Source: Nitrospirillum pindoramense (GTDB lineage Bacteria; Pseudomonadota; Alphaproteobacteria; Azospirillales; Azospirillaceae). Taken from it: DNA of 64,000 bases. Under the pieces are notes generated by a model that saw nothing but the letters and a program-made list of their open reading frames with translations, did not search any database and had not been told where the DNA came from. The stretch covers positions 124,001 through 188,000 of the forward strand of contig NZ_VITR01000009.1 in the NCBI RefSeq assembly GCF_007827955.1, given 5' to 3'. A program made the position numbers and the translations under genes. Shown piece by piece: positions 53,621-62,847 of the stretch (its first letter is position 1; every line of letters starts with the position of its first letter).

Positions 53621-54363
53621 GATGGGCCCCTGCCGGCCTGGGCGGCGTAATCGCGAATGACAATATCGACGCGGCGCTGCTGCGCCCGCTCCACCTCGGT
53701 ATCGGAGGGGGATTCGGACGCACTTCCGGCGGCGGCCGCCGCATCGGCGCCGTCAGCCTGGCCGCGCACGGTGATGGGTGCCGCGTATCCCGACCGGGCC
53801 AGGGCCAGGGCGATGGTGCGCCCCCGGGCCAGCGACAATTCCCAGTTGGAGGGATAGGCCGCGTTGGCGACGGGGCTGGCGTCGGTATGCCCCACCACCT
53901 CCACCGCGTTGGCGATGTTGCTGACCACCCCTCCCAAAGCGAACAGGGTGGCGGCACCGGCGGACGACAGGGTGGTGGAGCCGGGTGCGAACAGCGCCGC
54001 CTCCGGCAAGATGGCGACCAGGCGGTCGCCCGACCGGGTCACCCGCACGGCAGCCAGGGCCGGAACGGTGGACAACTGGCGCTCCATCACCCGGCCCAGA
54101 TACCCCAGGTCCGTCGCGCGGCCCCGATCCAGATTGCCGTTGCCATGCTGCTCGGTGGGGGAGCCGCCGAACAGGGCTTGCAGCACCTGGTCCCGCCGCG
54201 CGTCCGGAGCCGTCATGCCGTACAGCATGACGAAGAAGGACAGCATCAGGCAGACGAAATCGGTGAAGGAGATCAGCCAGATGCGCTTGGGCACCGGCGC
54301 CTTGGGCGCCAAGGGCGGCAGGAAGCCCGGGACCGGCGGCGGCAGGATGTCGGGCTCGCTCAT
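53617..54363 (-). CDS. MotB-type OmpA-family stator protein
   Basis: A 248-residue protein with an N-terminal membrane helix containing SFTDFVCLMLSFFVMLYGM; D35 is the conserved channel aspartate position of MotB. The C-terminal OmpA-like domain has VEVVGHTDASPVANAAYPSN, WELSLARGRTIALALARSGY and RRVDIVI, as needed to bind peptidoglycan. It could form the stator with a MotA, but no motA occurs in the window. Coupled to the preceding MotB-like gene by ATGA overlap. Confidence 0.9.
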   Translation of the reverse strand: MSEPDILPPPVPGFLPPLAPKAPVPKRIWLISFTDFVCLMLSFFVMLYGMTAPDARRDQVLQALFGGSPTEQHGNGNLDRGRATDLGYLGRVMERQLSTVPALAAVRVTRSGDRLVAILPEAALFAPGSTTLSSAGAATLFALGGVVSNIANAVEVVGHTDASPVANAAYPSNWELSLARGRTIALALARSGYAAPITVRGQADGADAAAAAGSASESPSDTEVERAQQRRVDIVIRDYAAQAGRGPS

Positions 54364-55070
54364 GGCCGCCCCTCCGGCGCCGGGTTCAGGGGGGCGCCGG
54401 CATGCGGCGGCCGGGCGTGGAACAGGAAGCGGACCTGGTCCGCCGTGCCCTTCTCCACCCCCACGCTCATGGCGTTGGGGCTGACACCGGCAGCGGTCAG
54501 GGTGCGGGCCATGGCGCCGGCCTGGAATACGGGCAGGCTGGCGCCCGGGTTGCCGCCGTCGGCCACCAGGAACTCCAGATCGATTTCCAGCCCCGTCTCC
54601 TCATCCGGCCGCACCGCCTCGGCCATCTGACGCCATAGCCCCTCGCGCCCGGGCAGGACGGTGACAACGGTGCCGCCCCCTTCCGCCGTGGCCGGGGCGA
54701 ACAGGCTGGATGCCGGCAGCGTGGCAACCAGGGTTCCCCCCTTGCCGCCCTGGTCGATCACGGCATCCGGCACAACGGCCACCAGGCGGCGCCCCACGGC
54801 GCCCAGCCGCTCGTCCGCACGGGCCAGCGCCGCCTGGGCGGCCGGTCCCTGCGCCATGGTCACACCGAAAGCGTCCTGCACCGCCTGCACGACGGCGTCG
54901 AACTTGCGGTTCTCAAAAGTGGAGAGCGAGGTCAGCAGGATGAAGAACGCCAGCAACAGGAAGAAAACCGACAAGTAGAGGACGAAGACACCGCCCTCTT
55001 CCTGGACGATCCTTTTCCCCCCCGACACCAACCCCGCCATGGGCCGGTTCCTGGACGCCCCCACCGTCAT
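54360..55070 (-). CDS. Degenerate MotB-like protein
   Basis: A 236-residue paralogue of the next gene. The membrane helix is VFVLYLSVFFLLLAFFILLT and lacks an aspartate at the MotB position. The C-terminal part keeps an OmpA-like outline (GLEIDLEFLVADGGNPGASL, PVFQAGAMARTLTAAGVSPN, AMSVGVEKG) but without the GHTD and NW-x-L signatures, so peptidoglycan binding is doubtful. It starts 21 bp after the cheZ stop and overlaps the next MotB gene by four bases. A role as partner subunit or assembly factor is inference. Confidence 0.8.
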   Translation of the reverse strand: MTVGASRNRPMAGLVSGGKRIVQEEGGVFVLYLSVFFLLLAFFILLTSLSTFENRKFDAVVQAVQDAFGVTMAQGPAAQAALARADERLGAVGRRLVAVVPDAVIDQGGKGGTLVATLPASSLFAPATAEGGGTVVTVLPGREGLWRQMAEAVRPDEETGLEIDLEFLVADGGNPGASLPVFQAGAMARTLTAAGVSPNAMSVGVEKGTADQVRFLFHARPPHAGAPLNPAPEGRP

Positions 55071-55090
55071 GCCGATCGCCTTCAGGGATA

Positions 55091-55750
55091 TCAGTCGAAG
55101 CTCGCCAACAGGCGGTCGATCTCATCCTGGTCGATGGCGCGGCCGGGCAACTGGGGCCCATGCAACAGGAAGTCATCATCCTTGCCACTGGCGGGCGTGT
55201 CGGCCGCCGGCGGGCCATCGGGGTGACGGCGCTGCACATCCTCGCCAAAGGCGACCAGCATGGCCTCGACCTTCGCTTCGATGTGCTTCAGGGCCTTCAC
55301 CACCTTGGTGATGCGCTGGCCGGTGATGTCCTGGAAATTGCACGCCTCATAGATGCCCGTGGTGATGTCCATCATCTTGGACGACACCTCCGGGCTGACG
55401 TCGCCGGCCATGCCCATCAGCTGGTCGCAGGCGTCCATGATGCGGTTGGTGGCATCCTCGGTGGCGCCCACGACGGCGTCCAGCTCATCCGTGGCGCGGG
55501 GAATGTGCTCCGCATGGATATCGCTGGGCTGCAGGGCCGCGATTTCCTTCTTGGCGTTATGGATGAAGCGGGCCAGGCCCTCCAGCTCGCCATAGAGCTT
55601 GATGTCATGCTGGCTCACGTCGCCGCCCATGGAGGCGACGACGGTGGAGACGATCTGGGCGACCTCTTCCCGCGACAGCGGCTGGCGGGCCTGGGAGCGG
55701 GCGGCATCCAGCCGGTCCTGAAGCATCGGGTCGGCGGCGTGGCGGATCAT
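55091..55750 (-). CDS. cheZ: Protein phosphatase CheZ
   Basis: A 219-residue protein. The four-helix core has DELDAVVGATEDATNRIMDA and the catalytic EACNFQDITGQRITKVVKAL (Q in the F-Q-D motif), as in CheZ. The C-terminal peptide IDQDEIDRLLASFD (206-219) matches the CheY-binding tail. It removes phosphate from CheY-P. Situated between motE and the MotB pair. Confidence 0.95.
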   Translation of the reverse strand: MIRHAADPMLQDRLDAARSQARQPLSREEVAQIVSTVVASMGGDVSQHDIKLYGELEGLARFIHNAKKEIAALQPSDIHAEHIPRATDELDAVVGATEDATNRIMDACDQLMGMAGDVSPEVSSKMMDITTGIYEACNFQDITGQRITKVVKALKHIEAKVEAMLVAFGEDVQRRHPDGPPAADTPASGKDDDFLLHGPQLPGRAIDQDEIDRLLASFD

Positions 55751-55849
55751 GGCGGCTCTCGTCTCGTCAAAATGGGACCGGTTGTCGCCGGGCCCGGTGG
55801 CATCTGGGCAGGGATCAAGGCAGGCAAGGGGGCGGTGGTCGTCGTCGGC

Positions 55850-56794
55850 TCATTGCGGCACGTTGGGCAGTCGCTTGCGCTCGGCCAGCATGGTGGTCAC
55901 CTGCTCCGCCCGCTTGGGCGTCATGGCCGCCAGCACGGGCGCCGTCTTGGCCTCCTTCATGCGGCTGATCACGTTCAGCAGGACCTTGTCGTCCATGGCC
56001 TCGAAAATCCGGGCGGCCTCGGCCGGCTTCATCGTCTCGTAAATCTTGACCAGGCTGTCCAGCTGCTGCGCCTGGTCGGCGTTCACCTGGTTCACCAGGC
56101 CGTCCAGCTGCTTCTTCAGCGCCTGCATCTCCGCCAGCTTCTGGTCCAGGCGCTGGGTCGCCACCTGCAACATGGCCTCGCGCTGGTCCAGGTCGCGCTC
56201 GCGGCTGTCCAGCGCTTCGCGCCGTTCGGCCAGGCGCTGCAGCAGCTCAACGTCCTTGGGCGTGAAGCTTTGGCCGTCCGACGGGCTGCCCGACGGTTCC
56301 GGCTTGCCCGCCTCGCCCTTGGCCGCATCGCCTTTCTTGGCAGCATCCCCCTTCGCATCGGCGGCGGCGTGCGGCGCGGCGGCCTCGGCAGGCTTAGAGG
56401 GCGTCTGGCCCTGGGCGGCCGGCGCCGGCTTCTCTGGGGACGGGCTCTGCGCCCTGGCGGCCGGCACATCCGGCGGCGCAACGCCCATGGTCAGGGTCCA
56501 CCAGATATCACCCGCCCGCGCGCCCAGCAGCAACACGGCGGCGAAGATGGTCACCGGCAGCAGGCGGATGCGCAGGCGCCGCCAGAAGGGGACCTTGGGC
56601 TCGGCACGCGCCGGGCCACGCGCGCCCTTGCCACCGCCGGCGCGACCGACCGCCGGCGCGGGACGCTGGGTCCGCGTCACAGCCACGGCGTTCTTCGAGG
56701 ACGCCGGCTTCGAGGGTGCTGGGGCCTTGGGCACGGCCGCTGCAGGGGCCGACGTGGGCCGTCCTTGCCGGGGGGCCGAGGGTTCCGCCGTCAT
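55850..56794 (-). CDS. motE: Flagellar protein MotE (MgtE-N-like)
   Basis: A 314-residue protein with one membrane helix (RIRLLPVTIFAAVLLLGARA near 73-92), a Pro/Ala/Lys-rich linker, a coiled coil (REALDSRERDLDQREAMLQV near 195-215) and a C-terminal MgtE-N-like domain (IYETMKPAEAARIFEAMDDK, VLLNVISRMKEAKTAPVLAA). In rhizobia MotE is a periplasmic chaperone of MotC. Starts within the last bases of the DUF6468 gene (4-bp overlap). Confidence 0.88.
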   Translation of the reverse strand: MTAEPSAPRQGRPTSAPAAAVPKAPAPSKPASSKNAVAVTRTQRPAPAVGRAGGGKGARGPARAEPKVPFWRRLRIRLLPVTIFAAVLLLGARAGDIWWTLTMGVAPPDVPAARAQSPSPEKPAPAAQGQTPSKPAEAAAPHAAADAKGDAAKKGDAAKGEAGKPEPSGSPSDGQSFTPKDVELLQRLAERREALDSRERDLDQREAMLQVATQRLDQKLAEMQALKKQLDGLVNQVNADQAQQLDSLVKIYETMKPAEAARIFEAMDDKVLLNVISRMKEAKTAPVLAAMTPKRAEQVTTMLAERKRLPNVPQ

Positions 56795-57654
56795 TGACGC
56801 ATATTCTCCAAGGCTTGGAGCAGCTCACGCTCCGCGCGGGACCGCGCCTCCGGCTGGCCGGCGGCCGCGTCCCCAGCGGGACCGGCGCCACCCGGCGCTG
56901 GCAGGCGCGCGGGCGCCGACCGTGGGGCGGGGCGGCCATCGTCCAGACCGGCATCGGTGCCATAGCGGTCGGCCGATCGCTCCGGCCGGGGCGCGCGCTC
57001 CGGGGCACGCCCATCATTGAGGGAATCGGCCAAACGCGAATCAGGCAGACGCTCGCCAGCCAGACGGTCCGGCGCCTGCCGTTCCATGCCGCGCTCGGGC
57101 TCCAGATGCGCCGGCAATGGGCGCGCCGGCACGGGGCGGGGATCGGGGCGGATAGCGGCGGCGCGGGGCGTCTCCGCCCGATGGCCGTTGACACCACCAG
57201 GGACGCCGCCAGGGGTGAGACCGCCCACCATGCCGCCGGCGGCACTGCCCCGCAGGGCTTCGGCCCGGGGCAGGTCGCGGGGTTCGGGCCGGGTGTCCCG
57301 CACGGGTTCCGCCGCGCTGGCGCGGGCGCGGCCGGCGGCGCCTTCCAGCCGTCCGGCCAAGGCATCGGCCGCCTGGGTGATCTGCTCCAGCTCTTCCCGC
57401 ATCTTGTCGGCGCGGCTGATCAGGTATTGCAGCGCCTCACCGGATTCGGCGGCGGCCTTGCGCATCCCCTTCACGCCGGCATCGGCCTGGGCGGTGGCGT
57501 CGCTGAATTCCCTTACCAGGGCCTCCATCTCGCCCCGGCTGTCGCGCAGCTGGGCGATCTGGCGGTTCAGGCGCAGGGCATAGATGATGGTGGCGACCAG
57601 CAGGCCGCCCACCACGACATCCAGGGCCAGGGACAGCAGGATGGTCAGGCTCAT
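56791..57654 (-). CDS. DUF6468 membrane protein of the motor operon
   Basis: A 287-residue protein. Residues 1-30 form a membrane helix; about 35-100 a DUF6468-like coiled coil (ALRLNRQIAQLRDSRGEMEA, LVREFSDATAQADAGVKGMR); the rest is a long disordered tail rich in Arg, Pro, Ala and Gly. DUF6468 is found next to fliM in alphaproteobacteria; its task is not established. Coupled at both ends by 4-bp overlaps to fliM and motE. Confidence 0.88.
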   Translation of the reverse strand: MSLTILLSLALDVVVGGLLVATIIYALRLNRQIAQLRDSRGEMEALVREFSDATAQADAGVKGMRKAAAESGEALQYLISRADKMREELEQITQAADALAGRLEGAAGRARASAAEPVRDTRPEPRDLPRAEALRGSAAGGMVGGLTPGGVPGGVNGHRAETPRAAAIRPDPRPVPARPLPAHLEPERGMERQAPDRLAGERLPDSRLADSLNDGRAPERAPRPERSADRYGTDAGLDDGRPAPRSAPARLPAPGGAGPAGDAAAGQPEARSRAERELLQALENMRQ

Positions 57655-58730
57655 GTCGGCGCGGCCTCCGGCTTGGGCGCTTCGCGGTCGATGCGCACGG
57701 CGATGTTGCCGCCCTTGCGGCCCATGCGGCCCAGGAACATGGGGACATCGCCGCAGCGCAGCTCGATGGTGTCGTCGGGCGCCACGTTCAGCAGCACGCG
57801 CGAGCCCACTTTCCAGTTCAGCACGTCGTACAGCGACAGCGTGATCTCATCCAGCACGGCCGACAGGTGGACGTCGGTCATCCACAGCTCGCTGGCCAAG
57901 TGGGTTTCCCAGATGCTGTCGCGGCCGAATTTTTCACCCATGAACATCTGCAGCAGCAGTTCGCGCACGGGTTCCAGGGTGGCGTAGGGGATCAGCAGTT
58001 CCAGCCGGCCGCCGCGATCCTCCATGTCGATGCGCAGCTTCACCAGCACGGCGGCGTTGGCCTGGCGGGCGATGGTGGCGAAACGCGGGTTGGTTTCCAG
58101 CCGGTCGAAGCGGAAGGTGACGGGCGACAGGGGGTCGAACGCGGCCGACAGGTCGGACAGCACCACATGCACCATGCGCTCCACCAGGTTGCGCTCGATG
58201 GTGGTGTAGGGACGGCCCTCGATGCGCATGGCCGCCGTGCCACGCCGGCCGCCCAGCAGCACGTCGACGATGGAATAGATCAGCGCCGAATCGATGACCA
58301 TCAGGCCATAGTTGTCCCATTCCTCCGCCTTGCAGACGGCCAGCATCGCGGGCAGCGGAATGGAGTTCAGGTAATCGCCGAAACGCACTGAGGAAATCTG
58401 GTCCAGGCTGACTTCGACGTTGTCGGAGGTGAAGTTGCGCAAGGAGGTCGACATCATGCGGACCAGGCGGTCGAAGACCACCTCCAGCATGGGCAGGCGT
58501 TCGTAGTTGACCAGCGCCGAGTTGACCAGCGCCATGATGCCGGAATTGTCGCCGTCGCCGGCGCCATCCTTGTCGAAGCCCAGCAGGCTGTCGATTTCAT
58601 CCTGGTTCAGGACGCGGGTCGCCCCGCCGCCCATGTCGCCGAAGCCACTGTCGCCGGCGCCCTCGTCCGCCAAGGCCGCCCATTCGGCGGCCATGCGTTC
58701 CTCTTCACTCAGCTCCTGCGGATCCGGCAT
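57651..58730 (-). CDS. fliM: Flagellar motor switch protein FliM
   Basis: A 359-residue C-ring protein. The core VSLDQISSVRFGDYLNSIPL, GLMVIDSALIYSIVDVLLGG and the C-terminal SpoA domain (VHLSAVLDEITLSLYDVLNW) are FliM. The CheY-binding peptide LNQDEIDSLL lies at residues 41-50, behind an unusual acidic/Gly-rich extension, rather than at the very N-terminus. Follows fliL after 115 bp. Confidence 0.97.
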   Translation of the reverse strand: MPDPQELSEEERMAAEWAALADEGAGDSGFGDMGGGATRVLNQDEIDSLLGFDKDGAGDGDNSGIMALVNSALVNYERLPMLEVVFDRLVRMMSTSLRNFTSDNVEVSLDQISSVRFGDYLNSIPLPAMLAVCKAEEWDNYGLMVIDSALIYSIVDVLLGGRRGTAAMRIEGRPYTTIERNLVERMVHVVLSDLSAAFDPLSPVTFRFDRLETNPRFATIARQANAAVLVKLRIDMEDRGGRLELLIPYATLEPVRELLLQMFMGEKFGRDSIWETHLASELWMTDVHLSAVLDEITLSLYDVLNWKVGSRVLLNVAPDDTIELRCGDVPMFLGRMGRKGGNIAVRIDREAPKPEAAPT

Positions 58731-58845
58731 CGGTCAACGCTCCAGCGTCCAAAACTTAGCTGCGGGGCACCGGCGCCCCGCCATCCTTCCATTCAACGCC
58801 CGGTCCATCCAGCCCCGGGCGCGCCCAGGCAACCCGGGTATCATG

Positions 58846-59382
58846 TCACTGTGATTGTACCAGAATTTCCTCAAACAACACGTCCCTCACCCGCACCGGG
58901 GCGGCGGCCGCGTTCACCCGCTGCAGCAATTCCTCGCGCAGGCGGTAAATGCCGGCCGACCCCTTCAGATCGTCCAGCCGCAATTCGCGCAAATAGGTCT
59001 GGAAGGTGTCGATGATGCGCGGCGTAGACACGGTCAGCTTGGCCTTGTCCTCTTCCTTATAGATCTCAAGCTGGATTTTCAGCTTGAGGAAGGCGGGGCG
59101 GCGTTCATTGGTCTGAAGGTTGATGAGCAGTTCGCCCAGGGGGAAGAAAACCGGGGGCGCCTTGGGATCGAACGCCTCCTCCGCCGCGGCGGGCTTCTCC
59201 TCCACCTCTTCCGCCTTCTTCTTGCCGAGCAATCCATCCAGCAGGCCGCTGAAGATCAATCCACCGGCGATGAGCGCGATCAGCAGCAGAGGCACCACCA
59301 CCCACATGACGATCTTCTTGCCGCTGAACTTCTTTCGCGGCAGTTCCTGCTCGCCCCCACCATCCGTCTCGATGGCCGTCAT
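58846..59382 (-). CDS. fliL: Flagellar basal body protein FliL
   Basis: A 178-residue single-span protein: membrane helix IVMWVVVPLLLIALIAGGLI (about 25-44) and a periplasmic FliL domain (VFFPLGELLINLQTNERRPA, FLKLKIQLEIYKEEDKAKL), ending LREELLQRVNAAAAPVRVRD. It stabilises stators. The ATG at 59382 is used; an in-frame TTG lies 12 bp upstream. First gene of the motor operon. Confidence 0.96.
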   Translation of the reverse strand: MTAIETDGGGEQELPRKKFSGKKIVMWVVVPLLLIALIAGGLIFSGLLDGLLGKKKAEEVEEKPAAAEEAFDPKAPPVFFPLGELLINLQTNERRPAFLKLKIQLEIYKEEDKAKLTVSTPRIIDTFQTYLRELRLDDLKGSAGIYRLREELLQRVNAAAAPVRVRDVLFEEILVQSQ

Positions 59383-59589
59383 GCTACCCCGCAACGCTCG
59401 TGCACGGGCTCCGTTCGGACTTGCGTCCAGGTAGGGCCCACCGTCCCGCCCCGGTTTAGGGCAGGTTCATATAATCATGAAGGCGTTAACCCTTCCTTTC
59501 AACAAAATCGGCGGGGGGCGGCCCGGTGCGGGGGGCGCCCCATCCTTTATCGTTCCACCGGGATGGCGGACCGGGGCCGCGGTGGCCGG

Positions 59590-60999
59590 TCAGGCCGGCA
59601 GGGCCAGCACCCGCTGGGCCGCCGCGATGCCCGTCTCATAGGCGCCGGGCAACCAGCCGGGCCAATTCAGCGAACAAGCCTCGCCGGCGAAGCACAGGCG
59701 GTCGCCCACCGGCTCCGACAGGATGCGGCGCGCCTCGGCGTGGCCAGGCTTCGCCGCGGTCATGGACCCCAGGGAATAGGGATCAGCCCCCCAGCGGCTG
59801 ACATGCCAGGCGGTGGCCTGCCGACGGGTGAGCGATCCGAACACGTCGGCCACGGCGTCGCGCACCAGATCCACCGCCTCCTGGTCGCTGGCCTTTTCCA
59901 GTTGACGCGCCAGGTCGCCGCCCACCGTGGCGATGGCCAGTTCCCGGCCGAAGGGCCGCAGGCACAGGTCCAGCACCCGCCCGTCGGCGCGCACCTGGTC
60001 CAGGGCGGTGAAGGGGTCGCAATCCAGACTGTCGGGCTTGTAGCCCAGGGCGATGCGGTTGACCAAGCCGGTGGCCAGCCCGTCAAAGGCGGTGCGCACC
60101 CCATCGGGTAACGGCGGATCGAACGCCACCCCACCCGACGCCAGGACGGCGATGGGGATGGTGATGATGACGGCGTCGGCGCTGACCACGCCCTTGGGTG
60201 TCGTCACGCGCACCCCCGTCCCCGACCAGTCGATGCGGGTGACCGGGGCGGACAGGGTGATCTTCACATCCCGCGCCATGTCCTTGGCCAGGCTGGCGAC
60301 GGCGGTGCCGATGCCGCGCGGGAACCACAGCGCCGCCTCCGCATCCGGCCGGCGGGCCGCGTCCAGGCTGGACAGGTCCTTCAGTTCCACCCCGAAGTCC
60401 AGCGGCCCCACCAGGGCGGTGGCCAACTGCCCCAGGTCGCCGAGGTCCGGCACCAGGTCGGCGGCGGAGCGGTCCATCTGGGCGCGGCCGGCGTCCTTCA
60501 CCGCCCGTTCCAGCCGGTCGATGGCGTCGGCGGCGGCGGCGGCCGTGTCGGCATCCACCTCTTTGTCCCCGAAGAACAGCAGATCATCGGCGCCGTCATC
60601 AGGCACCGACTCCAGGCCGCGCTCATCCACCAGGCGGCGCAGCGGATTGTCCGCCGTCGCCTCCAGCGACGCGCAACCGATATCGTAGGGGAAACCGAAC
60701 GGACGCGCCTCGGTCCAGGCCCGGCCGCCGACGCGGGCGCGGGCCTCCAACACCGTGACCTCGGCCCCCGCCTGGCGCAAGGCGCCTGCGGCGGCCAGAC
60801 CGGCGAGACCGGCGCCAATGACCACCACCGTGCGGCCCGGCCGGATGGGGCCAGGGCGGCCGGCCACGGCGCCCGCCAATCCGGGGAGGCCGGCCATCAG
60901 GGGCGCAAGCGCCAAGCCGCCGACCAGAGCGCGCCGCGACAGCGCGCCGCCGCCGCTCAAAACCAGCGACCGGCCCAATAACCGGGATGCACCCGACAT
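59590..60999 (-). CDS. Tat-exported flavin monoamine oxidase family protein
   Basis: A 469-residue FAD oxidase. The N-terminus has a twin-arginine-like signal (LSRRALVGGLALAPLMAGLP), followed by TVVVIGAGLAGLAAAGALRQ and LEARARVGGRAWTEARPFGF, the dinucleotide-binding and GG-R-A motifs of the amine oxidase family, and a C-terminal FAGEACSLNWPGWLPGAYET with the FAD-contact pattern. Likely oxidises an amine in the periplasm; substrate unknown. Confidence 0.9.
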   Translation of the reverse strand: MSGASRLLGRSLVLSGGGALSRRALVGGLALAPLMAGLPGLAGAVAGRPGPIRPGRTVVVIGAGLAGLAAAGALRQAGAEVTVLEARARVGGRAWTEARPFGFPYDIGCASLEATADNPLRRLVDERGLESVPDDGADDLLFFGDKEVDADTAAAAADAIDRLERAVKDAGRAQMDRSAADLVPDLGDLGQLATALVGPLDFGVELKDLSSLDAARRPDAEAALWFPRGIGTAVASLAKDMARDVKITLSAPVTRIDWSGTGVRVTTPKGVVSADAVIITIPIAVLASGGVAFDPPLPDGVRTAFDGLATGLVNRIALGYKPDSLDCDPFTALDQVRADGRVLDLCLRPFGRELAIATVGGDLARQLEKASDQEAVDLVRDAVADVFGSLTRRQATAWHVSRWGADPYSLGSMTAAKPGHAEARRILSEPVGDRLCFAGEACSLNWPGWLPGAYETGIAAAQRVLALPA

Positions 61000-61044
61000 G
61001 TCACGCCTTCCGACTTACCCATATTTGGCGCGGATGATACCGCC

Positions 61045-61132
61045 GGCCGGATGGCGCTGTCACCGCGCCATCCGGCCGATGTGCCATTTCGTCCTTTTCG
61101 GATAATGGCTTCATGGATATTGGCCGGATGGC
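61045..61132. repeat. Cluster of GGCCGGATGGC inverted repeats
   Basis: Perfect 13-bp arms 61045-61057 (GGCCGGATGGCGC) and 61065-61077 with a 7-nt loop, and a third related arm ATTGGCCGGATGGC at 61119-61132. The hairpin lies downstream of prfC, before the start of the amine oxidase. It could be a terminator without a U-tract or a repeated palindrome. Confidence 0.7.
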
Positions 61133-61151
61133 CGCAACAGGGGCGCCCCCC

Positions 61152-62765
<1,614 letters not shown>

Positions 62766-62795
62766 GGGACCAAACGTAAGGCTGAAGTCTTAAAA

Positions 62796-62832
62796 GGCGA
62801 AAACGGGGCCGTCCGGTGCTGGACGGCCCCGT
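62796..62832 (-). terminator. Terminator of the DEAD-box helicase
   Basis: Perfect 12-bp arms ACGGGGCCGTCC (62803-62814) and 62821-62832 with loop GGTGCT; on the minus strand the stem is followed by TTTCGCCTTTTAA. It is 16 bp past the helicase stop. Confidence 0.9.
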
Positions 62833-62847
62833 CATCAAACGCGGGAC

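Noticed and set aside
59388-59405. Sigma-54-like TGCACG-N4-TTGC upstream of fliL
   Set aside because: The first G of the -24 GG is missing and the implied start would coincide with the fliL ATG, leaving no leader.
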